64,000 nt of DNA from Mycolicibacterium chitae. Lineage in GTDB: Bacteria > Actinomycetota > Actinomycetes > Mycobacteriales > Mycobacteriaceae. The notes beneath the pieces were generated by a model, which ran no database searches, was not told where the DNA came from, and saw only the letters and a list, made by a program, of their open reading frames with translations. Positions within the stretch are counted from its first letter, which is position 1. Every line of letters begins with the position of its first letter. Below, one piece after another: positions 28,627 to 39,190 of the stretch. A program made the position numbers and the translations under genes. The DNA lies in the NCBI RefSeq assembly GCF_900637205.1, contig NZ_LR134355.1:744001-808000 (forward strand), read 5' to 3'.

Positions 28627-28680
28627 GACTGTGCTTTTTGATCCGCAAAACGCCCGTGATGCGGATGGATCCGCACAGTC
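28627..28680 (-). terminator. Extended hairpin downstream of serC
   Basis: The outer arms GACTGTGC (28627-28634) and GCACAGTC (28673-28680) enclose the complementary pair 641-646/661-666; a TGCGGAT/ATCCGCA palindrome lies at 28660-28675. On the minus strand it follows the serC stop by 15 bp and contains an A-run in its loop region. It is probably the serC terminator. Confidence 0.55.
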
Positions 28681-28695
28681 GCGGCAAGGGCGCGG

Positions 28696-30018
<1,323 letters not shown>

Positions 30019-30022
30019 TCAC

Positions 30023-31051
30023 ATGGCACGTACGAAGATGATTCGACGGTGGCGTCGCAATATGGACGTTCTCGACGACCAGCCGTATGTCGACATGCTC
30101 ACCACACTGTCCGAGGGGTCGGTGCGGCGGAACTTCAATCCCTACACCGACATCGACTGGGATTCCCCGGAGTTCGCGGTGACCCCCAACGATCCGCGCT
30201 GGGTCTTGACCGACACTGACCCGCTGGGCCGGCACCCCTGGTACCAGGCGCAGCCGTTGGAGCGGCAGATCGAGATCGGGATGTGGCGCCAGGCCAATGT
30301 CGCCAAGGTCGGCCTGCACTTCGAGTCGATCCTGATCCGCGGCCTGATGAACTACGCGTTCTGGGTGCCCAACGGTTCCCCGGAATACCGCTACTGCCTG
30401 CACGAATCGGTCGAAGAGTGCAACCACACCATGATGTTCCAGGAGATGGTGAACCGCATCGGCGCCGACGTTCCCGGCATGCCCCGGATGCTCAAGTGGC
30501 TCTCGGCCTTCATCCCGCTGGCGGCCGGCCCGCTGCCCATCGTGTTCTTCTTCGGCGTGCTCGCCGGCGAGGAACCCATCGACCACACCCAGAAGAACGT
30601 GCTGCGCGAGGGCCGCACCCTGCACCCGATCATGGAGCGGGTGATGGCGATCCACGTCGCCGAGGAGGCCCGGCACATCTCGTTCGCGCACGAGTACCTG
30701 CGCAAGCGGGTGCCGACGATGCGGACGCGCAAGCGGTTCATGCTCTCGCTGCACGTGCCGATCATCATGCGCGTGCTGTGCTCGGCGATCCTCAAGCCGC
30801 CGCGCAGCTTCTGGCGCGAGTTCGACATCCCCAAGTCGGTCAAGCGCGAGGTGTTCTTCCGCTCGCCGGAGGCCCGGCAGATGCTGTCCGAGGTGTTCGC
30901 CGACGTGCGGATGCTGTGCCACGACACGGGGCTGATGAATCCGGCCGCCAAGCTGATGTGGAAGCTGTGCAAGATCGACGGCGCACCGTCGCGCTACCGC
31001 AGCGAGCCCGCGCGGGCCCACCTGACGGTGGCCGAGAAGATCTCGGCCTGA
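30023..31051 (+). CDS. AurF-like diiron oxygenase (Rv0885-like)
   Basis: A 342-residue ferritin-like diiron protein. The metal-ligand segments HFESILIRGLMNY, HESVEECNHTMMFQE and HVAEEARHISFAHEYL give the Glu/His set of the AurF N-oxygenase family. The substrate is unknown. The start ATG has GGGAGG 6 nt upstream. fprB follows after 10 bp; its ferredoxin and NADPH-reductase domains make it an obvious electron donor, so the pair probably forms one redox system. Confidence 0.9.
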   Translation: MARTKMIRRWRRNMDVLDDQPYVDMLTTLSEGSVRRNFNPYTDIDWDSPEFAVTPNDPRWVLTDTDPLGRHPWYQAQPLERQIEIGMWRQANVAKVGLHFESILIRGLMNYAFWVPNGSPEYRYCLHESVEECNHTMMFQEMVNRIGADVPGMPRMLKWLSAFIPLAAGPLPIVFFFGVLAGEEPIDHTQKNVLREGRTLHPIMERVMAIHVAEEARHISFAHEYLRKRVPTMRTRKRFMLSLHVPIIMRVLCSAILKPPRSFWREFDIPKSVKREVFFRSPEARQMLSEVFADVRMLCHDTGLMNPAAKLMWKLCKIDGAPSRYRSEPARAHLTVAEKISA

Positions 31052-31061
31052 GCGGAATCGG

Positions 31062-32738
31062 ATGCCCCACGTCATCACCCAGTCGTGTTGCAGCGACGGG
31101 TCGTGCGTCTACGCGTGCCCGGTCAACTGCATTCATCCCTCACCGGATGAGCCCGGGTTCGCCACCACCGAGATGCTCTACATCGACCCGGAGGCCTGCG
31201 TCGACTGCGGCGCCTGCGTCAGCGCCTGCCCGGTCGGGGCGATCGCCCCGGCGTCGCGGCTGACGCCCGAGCAGCTGCCGTTCATCGAACTCAACGCCGG
31301 CTTCTACCCGCCGCGGCCGCCGGGGCAGAAGCTGCCGCCGACCTCCAAGCTGGCCCCGGTGATCCCGGCGCCGCAGGTGCGTTCCGGCCGCAGCCCGCTG
31401 ACCGTGGCGATCGTCGGCTCCGGTCCGGCGGCGATGTATGCCGCCGACGAACTGCTCACGCAGCCCGACGTGCGGGTCAACGTGTTCGAAAAGCTGCCCA
31501 CCCCATACGGTTTGGTCCGCGCGGGGGTGGCGCCGGATCATCCCAGCACCAAGCGGGTGACAGCGCTGTTTGACCGGATCACCCGGCGCAAGGGCTTCAC
31601 GTTCTTCCTCAACGTGGAGGTCGGCGAGCACCTGAGCCACAGCGATCTGTTGGCCCATCACCACGCAGTGCTCTACGCCGTGGGTGCGCCGAATGACCGG
31701 CGCCTCGACATCGACGGCATGGGGCTGCCGGGCACCGACACCGCCACGGAGTTGGTGGGGTGGTTCAACGGCCACCCGGACTTCACCGATCTGCCGGTCC
31801 ACCTCGATCAGGAACGCGTGGTGGTCATCGGCAACGGCAACGTCGCACTCGACGTGGCGCGCATCCTCACCGCTGACCCCGACGAACTGGCCCGCACCGA
31901 CATCGCCGATCACGCGTTGGCGCGGCTGCGGAACTCGCGGGTGCGCGAGGTCGTCATCGCCGCCCGCCGGGGCCCGGCGGACTCGGCCTTCACGCTGCCC
32001 GAACTGATCGGTCTGACCGCCAAGGCCGAGGTGGTGCTCGACCCCGACGACCACGAACTGGTGCAGCGCGATCTGGCCGCGTTGGGGACCGGCCCCGAGG
32101 ATCGGCTGACCCGGGCAAAGCTCGACGTGCTCAGCAAGCTGGGCAGCAGCGATTCGCCGCTGACCCGGCCCCGCATCCGGTTGGCGTATCGGCTGACCCC
32201 GGCCCGCATCGTCGGCGCGGACCGCGCCGACGGCATCGAGTTCACCGTCACCGGCACCGATGGGTCCCGGCGCATCGACGCGGGCATGGTGCTGACCTCG
32301 ATCGGGTACCGCGGCAGGGCCGTGCGGGACCTGCCGTTCGACGACGACGCCGGTGTGGTGCCCAACGACGGCGGCCGGGTGTCCGGCGCCCGCAGCGCCT
32401 ATGTCGCCGGCTGGATCAAGCGCGGACCGACCGGGTTCATCGGCACCAACAAGTCCTGCGCGCAGCAGACGGTGCAGCAACTCGTCGCCGACTACAACGA
32501 CGGGGTGCTGGCCGATCCGGTGGACCGCCCCGGGGCCCTGGCCAAGCTGGTGGCTGCCCGCCGACCCGCCGCGATCGACCTGGCGGGCTGGCGCGCCATC
32601 GACGCCGCCGAGATCGCCCGCGGCGACGGGATCCGCCCGCGGAACAAGTTCACCGACGTGCCGTCGATGCTCGCCGCCGCCGCGGCCGCGCCGAAACCCT
32701 CGGTACGTCAACGTATTCTGGCGGGCCTGCGCCGATAG
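31062..32738 (+). CDS. fprB: Ferredoxin-fused ferredoxin/NADP reductase
   Basis: A 558-residue ortholog of Rv0886 FprB. The N-terminal ferredoxin domain has two Cys clusters: C9-C23 (SCVYACPVNC) and CVDCGACVSACPVGAI. The adrenodoxin-reductase-type flavoprotein follows: FAD site VAIVGSGPAAMYAADELL (about residue 110), NADP site VVVIGNGNVALDVARIL and the C-terminal GWIKRGPTGFIGTNK. It carries electrons from NADPH to the fused ferredoxin. Coupling to the diiron oxygenase suggests that protein as acceptor. The conserved backbone ends here and the catabolic island begins. Confidence 0.95.
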   Translation: MPHVITQSCCSDGSCVYACPVNCIHPSPDEPGFATTEMLYIDPEACVDCGACVSACPVGAIAPASRLTPEQLPFIELNAGFYPPRPPGQKLPPTSKLAPVIPAPQVRSGRSPLTVAIVGSGPAAMYAADELLTQPDVRVNVFEKLPTPYGLVRAGVAPDHPSTKRVTALFDRITRRKGFTFFLNVEVGEHLSHSDLLAHHHAVLYAVGAPNDRRLDIDGMGLPGTDTATELVGWFNGHPDFTDLPVHLDQERVVVIGNGNVALDVARILTADPDELARTDIADHALARLRNSRVREVVIAARRGPADSAFTLPELIGLTAKAEVVLDPDDHELVQRDLAALGTGPEDRLTRAKLDVLSKLGSSDSPLTRPRIRLAYRLTPARIVGADRADGIEFTVTGTDGSRRIDAGMVLTSIGYRGRAVRDLPFDDDAGVVPNDGGRVSGARSAYVAGWIKRGPTGFIGTNKSCAQQTVQQLVADYNDGVLADPVDRPGALAKLVAARRPAAIDLAGWRAIDAAEIARGDGIRPRNKFTDVPSMLAAAAAAPKPSVRQRILAGLRR

Positions 32739-32848
32739 GCCGGTAACGTCGCCGCCCACGGTCTATGTCGGTGGGCGGGAACGGGCCCGCCCCAACATCA
32801 CGTCCCACGACAGTGCGGCGGGCTACTGCCCGTCCTAGTCTTCGGGGC

Positions 32849-33865
32849 ATGAGTAGGGCCACCCGCACAGACGGTCCCGTTATCGACATCCACTGCCACC
32901 GGGAGTGCGCGCCGGCCAATGATCTGATGGCCGAGGCCCAGCGGGCGGCCGGCAAGGTCGCGCTGGGACACGGCAATCCGACGACGCAGGCCGTCAACCG
33001 CCGGCAACTCGAGACCATCCGCCCCAAGATGGATCTGCTCGACGTCCGGCTGGAAGACATGGACCGGATGGGCGTCGACATCCAGGCCGTGGCCGTCGCG
33101 GTGTACCAGTACTACTACTGGGCCGATCCCGAACTCGGCGCCAAGGTGGCCCGCATCGTCAACGAGGAGTTCGTCGAGGCGACCGGGCGGTACCCGGGCC
33201 GGTTCCTGCCGCTGGGCACGGTGCCGTTGCAGGACACCGAGGCCGCGATCCAGGAGTTGCGTTACCTGGCAACCGAACTCGGCATGCGGGGCATCGAGAT
33301 CGGCACCCACGTCGAGGGTGAGGAGATCTCGAGCCCCCGGCTGGCGCCGTTCTGGGCCGAGGTCGAGGCGCTCGACCTGCTGGTGGTGGTGCACACCCAG
33401 GGCGCCACCCACCCGCAGCGCCTGGCCGACCACAACTTCGTCAACATCGTGGGCCACGCGTTCGAGGCGACCCTGGCGACGGCGCACCTGATCTTCGCCG
33501 GTGTCGTCGAACGGCATCCGGCGCTGAAGATCGTCGTCGTCCACGGCGGCGGCTACCTGCCGGCCTACGCCGGCCGGCTGGACCACGGCTGGCGGGCCCG
33601 CGAGGACGTGCGGGAGGGGCTGCCGCATCCGCCCAGCACGTACCTGCGCAAATTCTTCTTCGACACCATGGTTTTCGAGCCCGGACAGGTCGAGTACCTG
33701 ACCAACCTGTACGGCGCCGACCACGTCATGCTCGGCACCGACTACCCCTACGACATGGGGGACGACGACCCGCTGGCCCTGCTCGGGGCGTGCTCCGGGC
33801 TGGACCAGGACCAGATCGACCTCATCGCCGGCGGCAACGCGGCCCGACTGCTAGGACTCGTATGA
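32849..33865 (+). CDS. ACMSD-type amidohydrolase (Amidohydro_2), island
   Basis: A 338-residue TIM-barrel metal enzyme. The metal-binding HxH is H15/H17 (IDIHCHRE); later HTQGATHP, VVHGGGYLPAYAGR and the Asp of GTDYPYDMGDDD complete the site. The family includes ACMS decarboxylase, gamma-resorcylate decarboxylase and the lactonase/hydratase enzymes LigI and LigJ, so decarboxylation, hydrolysis or hydration are all possible. It opens the six-gene operon; ATGA couples it to the next gene. It is clearly homologous to the fourth gene of the operon. The ATG at 32849 is chosen because residues upstream are not family-like. Confidence 0.85.
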   Translation: MSRATRTDGPVIDIHCHRECAPANDLMAEAQRAAGKVALGHGNPTTQAVNRRQLETIRPKMDLLDVRLEDMDRMGVDIQAVAVAVYQYYYWADPELGAKVARIVNEEFVEATGRYPGRFLPLGTVPLQDTEAAIQELRYLATELGMRGIEIGTHVEGEEISSPRLAPFWAEVEALDLLVVVHTQGATHPQRLADHNFVNIVGHAFEATLATAHLIFAGVVERHPALKIVVVHGGGYLPAYAGRLDHGWRAREDVREGLPHPPSTYLRKFFFDTMVFEPGQVEYLTNLYGADHVMLGTDYPYDMGDDDPLALLGACSGLDQDQIDLIAGGNAARLLGLV

Positions 33866-35013
33866 CCAACACACTCAAGGCGCACGGCGAGGTCGGCCTC
33901 GCGATCATCGGCTGCGGGACGGTGGGACGGATCCGGGCCAAGCTGGCCCGCGAGTACCCGGGCATCGGCTGGCTCGGCCTGTGCGACGTCGACGAGTTGA
34001 CCCTGAAGGACCTCGAGACCGATACCGAGGCCGACTTCGCCACCACCAACCTCGACGAGTTGCTCGCGCGGCCCGAGGTCGGCGCGGTCATCGTGGCCAC
34101 CGACGAGCGCGAGCACGTCGAGCCCATCCTGAAATCCGTCGAACTCGGCGTCCCGATGTTCATCGAAAAGCCGTTGGCCACCAATCCCATCGAGTCCGCA
34201 CACGTGCTGGCCGCCATCGAGGCCGCCGGCATCGACGCCGTCGTCGGCTACACCCAACGGTTCCGCCGCCGCTTCCAGACCGTCAAGCAGCGGTTGCGGG
34301 ACGGGCAGATCGGCGACGTGACGACGGTCGTGACCCGGGCGTTCATGAACCGCATGGTGCCCGAGGCGACGCTGCGCAAGATCCCGGAGGGCCCGCTGCG
34401 CGGGGCCCTGACCCCGATGGTGGTCTCCGGCACGCACAGCCTCGACATGAGCATGTGGCTGCTCGAGGGCCGCCGACCGGTGGAGGTCTACGCCCGGTCG
34501 ACCGACCGCACCCTGGGGCCGATCGGCACCAAGGACGGCACGTCGGGCATCTTCAGTTTCGACGACGGCGTGGTGTTCAGCATGAACATCAACTGGGCGC
34601 TGCCCACCCAGTGGCCCGGCGCGGTGTACGGCCTGGAGGTCGGGATCGTCGGCACCCGCGGCGTGATCGACATCGAGGACACCCACCGCGACGTCATCCT
34701 GGCCTCCGAGATCGGCCAACCCGCCGGCTACGACAGCCGCGGTTTCGAACCGCCCGCCGCCCGCCACGTCGACTTCGTCGGCAGCTACCCGCCGGGCGAC
34801 GTCTCCGACGGCCTGCTGTGGGGACCGATGCGCGAGGAGACCACCACCTGGTACGCGCGGGTGTGCCGCGGCGTACCCACCCCGCACGCGACGGCCGCCG
34901 ATGGGCACGCCAACCTGCTGCACACCATGGCCATGGACCTGTCCGCCCGCACCGGAAAGCCGGTGCCGCTACCGGTTTCGGCCGACGAACTGCTCGCCGG
35001 CCTGCAGCCCTGA
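33862..35013 (+). CDS. Gfo/Idh/MocA-family NAD(P) oxidoreductase 1, island
   Basis: A 383-residue protein with an N-terminal Rossmann domain (GLAIIGCGTVGRIRAKLA) and the EKP motif (MFIEKPLATNP), whose lysine is catalytic in the family. The C-terminal alpha/beta domain has GTHSLDMSMW, where His/Asp usually complete the site. Family members oxidise polyols, sugars or ring hydroxyls; LigC of protocatechuate 4,5-cleavage is one. It overlaps the preceding amidohydrolase by ATGA. It is paired with a homolog immediately downstream, which may make a hetero-oligomer or carry out successive steps. Confidence 0.85.
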   Translation: MTNTLKAHGEVGLAIIGCGTVGRIRAKLAREYPGIGWLGLCDVDELTLKDLETDTEADFATTNLDELLARPEVGAVIVATDEREHVEPILKSVELGVPMFIEKPLATNPIESAHVLAAIEAAGIDAVVGYTQRFRRRFQTVKQRLRDGQIGDVTTVVTRAFMNRMVPEATLRKIPEGPLRGALTPMVVSGTHSLDMSMWLLEGRRPVEVYARSTDRTLGPIGTKDGTSGIFSFDDGVVFSMNINWALPTQWPGAVYGLEVGIVGTRGVIDIEDTHRDVILASEIGQPAGYDSRGFEPPAARHVDFVGSYPPGDVSDGLLWGPMREETTTWYARVCRGVPTPHATAADGHANLLHTMAMDLSARTGKPVPLPVSADELLAGLQP

Positions 35014-35039
35014 TCACCGACGAGGAAAAGGATCCCAGC

Positions 35040-36122
35040 ATGCGACAGATCAATCTCGGCATCATCGGCACCGGTTGGTGCGGCGGGATCCGCGCCGTGA
35101 CCGCCGCGCGCAGCGGCCTGGTCGACCAACTGCACCTCGCCGAGGTCGACGCCGATCGACTGGCCGAGATGGCCCGGCAGACCGACCCGACCACCGCCAC
35201 GGCGCGGTGGGAGGACATCGTCGAGAATCCGGCCATCGATGCGGTCGTGGTCTCGGCGACCCCCGAGCACCTGCACCACCCGATGACCAAGGCGGCCCTC
35301 GAGGCGGGTAAGCACGTCCTGTTGGAGAAGCCGATCGCGCTGACGCTGGCCGAGGCCGACGAACTGATCGACCTCGCCGAGGCGCGCGGTGTGAAGCTCA
35401 CCATCGGGTACTCGCAGCGGTTCAACGCCAAGCAGGCGATGATCAAGCGGTCGATCAACGACGGCGCGCTCGGCGATGTCACCAGCATCCTGCTCAGTCG
35501 GCACATCACCCGCAGCCTCGGTGCCAAGATCTCGTCGCGGACCAAACTGTCGCCCGCAGCCATGGAGGCCACCCACGACCTCGACTTCGCGTTCTGGTGC
35601 CTGGAACCCCGCCGGCCGGTGCGGGTGTACTCGCAGAACGCCTGGGGTGTCCGCAAGGACACCCTCGGCGCCCCCGACACGCAGTACCTGGTGATCACCA
35701 TGGACGACGGCGTGGTGGTCAACGTGGGAGCCGGAATGTCGCTGCCGCCAGGCTATCCCAACGCGTCGACCACCTGGATCGAGGTGATCGGCACCGACGG
35801 GGCGATCCTCGCCGACGCCAGCCACCGCGACATCGTGCTCAACACCGTCGCCGACGGTGTGCAGTTCCCGCTGTCCACCATGCCCGGCGAGTTCGTGGAC
35901 CACGTCTACGCCGGGCCGATGGAACGCGAGACGACGCACTTCATCGAGGCCGTTGCCTTCGACCGCCCGGTCATGGTCGACGCCCGGCTGGCGCGCGTCA
36001 CCATGGAGGTCTACCTCGCCGCGGATCTGTCCGCCGAGCGGAATCAGGTGGTCGAACTCCCGCTGTCGCCGGCCGACGTCGGCGCCGCACTCGCCGCCGA
36101 ACCGGCCTACAGCGGCGCATGA
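35040..36122 (+). CDS. Gfo/Idh/MocA-family NAD(P) oxidoreductase 2, island
   Basis: A 360-residue homolog of the preceding gene. The Rossmann loop is LGIIGTGWCGGIRAVTAA, the EKP motif is VLLEKPIALT, and ATHDLDFAFW gives the catalytic His/Asp pair. All expected catalytic residues are present in both paralogs, so neither looks like a dead subunit. It starts 26 bp after paralog 1, the widest gap in this operon. The stop overlaps the next amidohydrolase by ATGA. Confidence 0.85.
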   Translation: MRQINLGIIGTGWCGGIRAVTAARSGLVDQLHLAEVDADRLAEMARQTDPTTATARWEDIVENPAIDAVVVSATPEHLHHPMTKAALEAGKHVLLEKPIALTLAEADELIDLAEARGVKLTIGYSQRFNAKQAMIKRSINDGALGDVTSILLSRHITRSLGAKISSRTKLSPAAMEATHDLDFAFWCLEPRRPVRVYSQNAWGVRKDTLGAPDTQYLVITMDDGVVVNVGAGMSLPPGYPNASTTWIEVIGTDGAILADASHRDIVLNTVADGVQFPLSTMPGEFVDHVYAGPMERETTHFIEAVAFDRPVMVDARLARVTMEVYLAADLSAERNQVVELPLSPADVGAALAAEPAYSGA

Positions 36123-37198
36123 GCCGCCCACCCGAGTGGTGGCCGGAACTGGCACCGCGCATCGAGAGGTCGCGGGCGCCCAAGCCTCCCGGGCCGTGCG
36201 TCGACGCGCACACCCACCTCTCGGTGAAATCCGCGGCGGCCGTGGCGAAACCGTTCTTCCGGCCGGAGTATGAGCCCCGGCAGCTGTACTCGTCACCGGA
36301 GACCATGCGCTACAACACCGAGTACCGCGCCAGTCCGCTCAACACCGCCCAGTTCGAGGACGCCGAACAGCGGCTGGCCGACATGGATGCCCAGGGCGTC
36401 GACGCCCAGGTGCTGGCGGTGCCGCCCACGGAGTACTTCTATTGGCTCGACGAAACCGAGGCCCGCCGTGCCAACCGGTTGCAGCACGAACGCCTCGCCG
36501 AGGTGGTGCACACATGGCCGCAGCGGTTCGCCGCGGTCGCCAACCCGCCGATGAACCATCCGGGCCTGGCCGTGGAGACGCTGCGGGAGGCGCACCGGGA
36601 CTTCGGCTTTCGCGGCGCGCAGATCAGCGCCGACGTGCTGGGCCTCGATCTGGACGACCGGCGCTTCGACCCGGTGTGGCAGACGGTGGTGGAACTGGAC
36701 ATGACCGTGATCCTGCATCCGCAGGGCTTCACGCACGGCGAGCGGTTCAGCGACTACTACCTGGTGAACGTGATGTGCATGCCGCTGGCCTCCACGCTCG
36801 CGGTGACCCGGATGATCCTGGGCGGGGTGTGGCAGCGGCACCCGGACCTGCGGGTGATGGTCGTGCACGGCGGCGGCTACCTGCCGTTCTACATCGCCCG
36901 CACCGATCACGCATGGCGGGTGCGCCCGGAGTTGCGGCATCACCTCGACGTGCCGCCCAGCGAGGTGCTGCGCCGAATCTACGTCGACACCAACGTATTC
37001 GACCCCGGCATGGTGGCGCACCTGGCCGCCTACCTCGGGGCCGACCACGTGCTGATGGGTACCGACTATCCCTTCGACATGGGCACCGTCGACCCCGTCG
37101 GATTCCTCTCCGGCGTCGCGGTCGCCGAGTCTGACCGCGCCCGCATTCTGGGCGGGAACGCAGCGGAACTCTTCGGAGTCGCCGCGGCGACACCATGA
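36119..37198 (+). CDS. ACMSD-type amidohydrolase 2, island
   Basis: A 359-residue paralog of the operon's first gene. HxH is H31/H33 (VDAHTHLSV); ILHPQGFTHGERF, VVHGGGYLPFYIAR and MGTDYPFDMG mirror the first enzyme. About 15 extra N-terminal residues precede the barrel. A pair of these enzymes in one operon suggests two successive decarboxylation, hydration or hydrolysis steps, as LigI and LigJ act in lignin-derived acid degradation. It is coupled to both neighbours by ATGA overlaps. Confidence 0.85.
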   Translation: MSRPPEWWPELAPRIERSRAPKPPGPCVDAHTHLSVKSAAAVAKPFFRPEYEPRQLYSSPETMRYNTEYRASPLNTAQFEDAEQRLADMDAQGVDAQVLAVPPTEYFYWLDETEARRANRLQHERLAEVVHTWPQRFAAVANPPMNHPGLAVETLREAHRDFGFRGAQISADVLGLDLDDRRFDPVWQTVVELDMTVILHPQGFTHGERFSDYYLVNVMCMPLASTLAVTRMILGGVWQRHPDLRVMVVHGGGYLPFYIARTDHAWRVRPELRHHLDVPPSEVLRRIYVDTNVFDPGMVAHLAAYLGADHVLMGTDYPFDMGTVDPVGFLSGVAVAESDRARILGGNAAELFGVAAATP

Positions 37199-38250
37199 CC
37201 CGGTACGCCGCCGCAACGCTGAGCGACTTCGCCGCCGCGGCGTTGGGCGCGGTCGGGGTGCCCGCCGACCATGCCCGCACCACCGCCCGACGAATGGTCG
37301 AGGCCGATCTGCGCGGGCGCACCGGGCACGGCCTGATCCGGCTCTCCGGCTACGTTCGGCGAATTCGGGCCGGCGGAATCAATGCGACGCCGGTCATCTC
37401 GATCCGGCACGAAACCGCGGTGTCGGCGATCGTCGACGGCGACAACGGCCTCGGCCAGGTCGTCATGACCCGCGCGACCGATCTGGCGATCACCAAGGCC
37501 GCCGACGCCGGGCTCGCCTGGATCGGCACCGTGCGGTCCAACCACGCCGGCGCCGCCGGCCTGTATGCGCAGCGGGCCGCCGATGCTGGGTTCGTCGCGA
37601 TGTACCTCGCGGTCGCAAATGCCAACGGCATGCCGCCCTGGGGCGGCACCAACCCGCTGTTGGGTACCAACCCGTTGGCGATAGCCATTCCGGCCCAACC
37701 ACATCCGTTCGTGCTGGACATCGCGACCAGCGCCGCCTCGCACGGCACCATCAAGGTCGCCGCACAGCAGGGCGCGGCGCTGCCGGTCGGCTGGCTGATC
37801 GACTCGGCCGGGCGGCCGATCACCGACCCGGCGCGCATCGACGAGGGCTTCCTGGTGCCGATGGGCGGCTACAAGGGCGCCGGGCTGACCATCGCGATCG
37901 GATTACTGGCCGGTGTCATGAACGGCGCGGCGTTCGGTGCCGACGTCGTGGACCATCGCCGTGATGCCGGGACCCCCACCAATACGGGCCAGTCGATCCT
38001 GGTGCTACGGCCCGATCTGTTCCGGCCGCGGGACGAGGTGATCGCGGACCTGTCCGGCCAGCTCGAGGCGTTGCGCAATTCGGGCGCTGTCGACGGGGAC
38101 CGGGTCCGGTTGCCCGGCGATGCCTCGACGCGGACCCGCGCCGAAAACCAGGTGCGGGGCATCGAGCTGCCCGGCAGTCTCGAGGACGACCTCGACCGGC
38201 TGTCTCGCGAACTCGGTGTCGAATCTCATCGCAGAGGAGAAAACCCATGA
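37195..38250 (+). CDS. Ldh_2 (malate/L-lactate/ureidoglycolate-type) dehydrogenase, island
   Basis: A 351-residue member of the Ldh_2 family, unrelated to classical LDH. The conserved RTGHGLIRLSGYVRRIRAGG, DGDNGLGQVV, NANGMPPWGGTNPLLGTNPL and PMGGYKGAGLTIAIGLLAG are visible. The family reduces or oxidises 2-oxo/2-hydroxy acids and cyclic imines with NAD(P)H. It would fit a 2-hydroxy acid intermediate feeding the following FAH-type enzyme. Starts and stops overlap both neighbours by 4 bp. Confidence 0.87.
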   Translation: MTRYAAATLSDFAAAALGAVGVPADHARTTARRMVEADLRGRTGHGLIRLSGYVRRIRAGGINATPVISIRHETAVSAIVDGDNGLGQVVMTRATDLAITKAADAGLAWIGTVRSNHAGAAGLYAQRAADAGFVAMYLAVANANGMPPWGGTNPLLGTNPLAIAIPAQPHPFVLDIATSAASHGTIKVAAQQGAALPVGWLIDSAGRPITDPARIDEGFLVPMGGYKGAGLTIAIGLLAGVMNGAAFGADVVDHRRDAGTPTNTGQSILVLRPDLFRPRDEVIADLSGQLEALRNSGAVDGDRVRLPGDASTRTRAENQVRGIELPGSLEDDLDRLSRELGVESHRRGENP

Positions 38251-39122
38251 AACTGGTCACCTTTCGACCCCACGGCGGCGCCACCGCGATCGGCGTCGTG
38301 GACGGCGACGAGATCGTCCCCCTGGCGGCGGATCCCGAGCTACCCACCGCCATGGTCGAGTTCGTCGCCCTCGGGGACGCCGGCCTGGCCCGGGCCCGCG
38401 CACTGATCGGGACGGCCCCGCGGATACCGCTGACCGACGTCGCGATCGCGGCCCCGATCCGCCCCCGCAACAACGTGATGTGCGTGGGGAAGAACTACTA
38501 CGAGCACGCCGCGGAGTTCGCGGGCAGCGGCTTCGACGCCTCGCAGAAGCAGGTGATCCCCGACGAGCCGGTGATCTTCACCAAGGCGCTGTCGTCGCTG
38601 GCCGATCCGGGTGATCCGGTCACGGTCAGCGAGGATCCCACCGAAAGCAGCGACTACGAGGGCGAGCTCGGCGTGGTGATCGGCGCCGGTGGCCGGCACA
38701 TCCGGGAGGCCGAGGCGTTCGACCACGTCTACGGCTACACCATCGTCAATGACCTCACGGTCCGGGATCTGCAGAAGCGCCACGTGCAGTTCTTCATCGG
38801 CAAGAGCGCGCACACCTACTGCCCGATGGGGCCCTATCTGGTGACCGCCGACGACATCGACGACGTCGGTGCGCTGCGGCTGCAGACCCGGGTCAACGGC
38901 GAGTTGCGCCAGGACGCGGTGGTCAAGGACCTGATCTTCGACATCCCGCGGCTCATCTCGGCGATCTCGACGGCGGTGGCCCTCGAGCCCGGCGACGTCA
39001 TCGCGACCGGGACCCCGGCCGGCGTCGGCATCGGTTTCACTCCGCCGCGCTTCCTGCGGCCCGGTGACCTGATGGAGGTCAGCATCGACGGCCTGGGCAC
39101 GTTGACGAATCGCGCTGTCTAG
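38247..39122 (+). CDS. Fumarylacetoacetate hydrolase (FAH) family enzyme, island
   Basis: A 291-residue FAH-superfamily protein. The metal ligands E138, E140 (SDYEGELG) and D169 (NDLTVRD) are intact, as are VGKNY (80-84) and GDVIATGTPAGVG. Members hydrolyse C-C bonds of acylpyruvates, decarboxylate oxaloacetate, or isomerise meta-cleavage products. As the last gene of the operon it may perform the final C-C cleavage to central metabolites. GAGGAG precedes the ATG. A strong hairpin follows at 39148-39177. Confidence 0.9.
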   Translation: MKLVTFRPHGGATAIGVVDGDEIVPLAADPELPTAMVEFVALGDAGLARARALIGTAPRIPLTDVAIAAPIRPRNNVMCVGKNYYEHAAEFAGSGFDASQKQVIPDEPVIFTKALSSLADPGDPVTVSEDPTESSDYEGELGVVIGAGGRHIREAEAFDHVYGYTIVNDLTVRDLQKRHVQFFIGKSAHTYCPMGPYLVTADDIDDVGALRLQTRVNGELRQDAVVKDLIFDIPRLISAISTAVALEPGDVIATGTPAGVGIGFTPPRFLRPGDLMEVSIDGLGTLTNRAV

Positions 39123-39147
39123 TACGCCAAGACAGCAGGCAACGTAA

Positions 39148-39177
39148 AAGCGGGGCGACCATCCGGTCGCCCCGCTT
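39148..39177. terminator. Hairpin terminator between the two island operons
   Basis: Perfect 13-bp arms (39148-39160 and 39165-39177) with an ATCC loop separate the convergent FAH and ABC-ATPase genes. An A-run precedes the left arm, so on the minus strand a U-run follows the stem. It probably serves both operons. Confidence 0.85.
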
Positions 39178-39190
39178 CGCTGTCGTCCGC

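Noticed and set aside
36119..36122. Repeated ATGA junctions as possible programmed frameshift sites
   Set aside because: These are ordinary stop-start overlaps of translationally coupled genes, with no slippery sequence.
32849..39122. A complete protocatechuate 4,5-cleavage (Lig) pathway
   Set aside because: Amidohydrolases and a Gfo/Idh/MocA enzyme match the LigI/LigJ/LigC families, but no LigAB ring-cleaving dioxygenase is present, and the family matches are too broad to assign.
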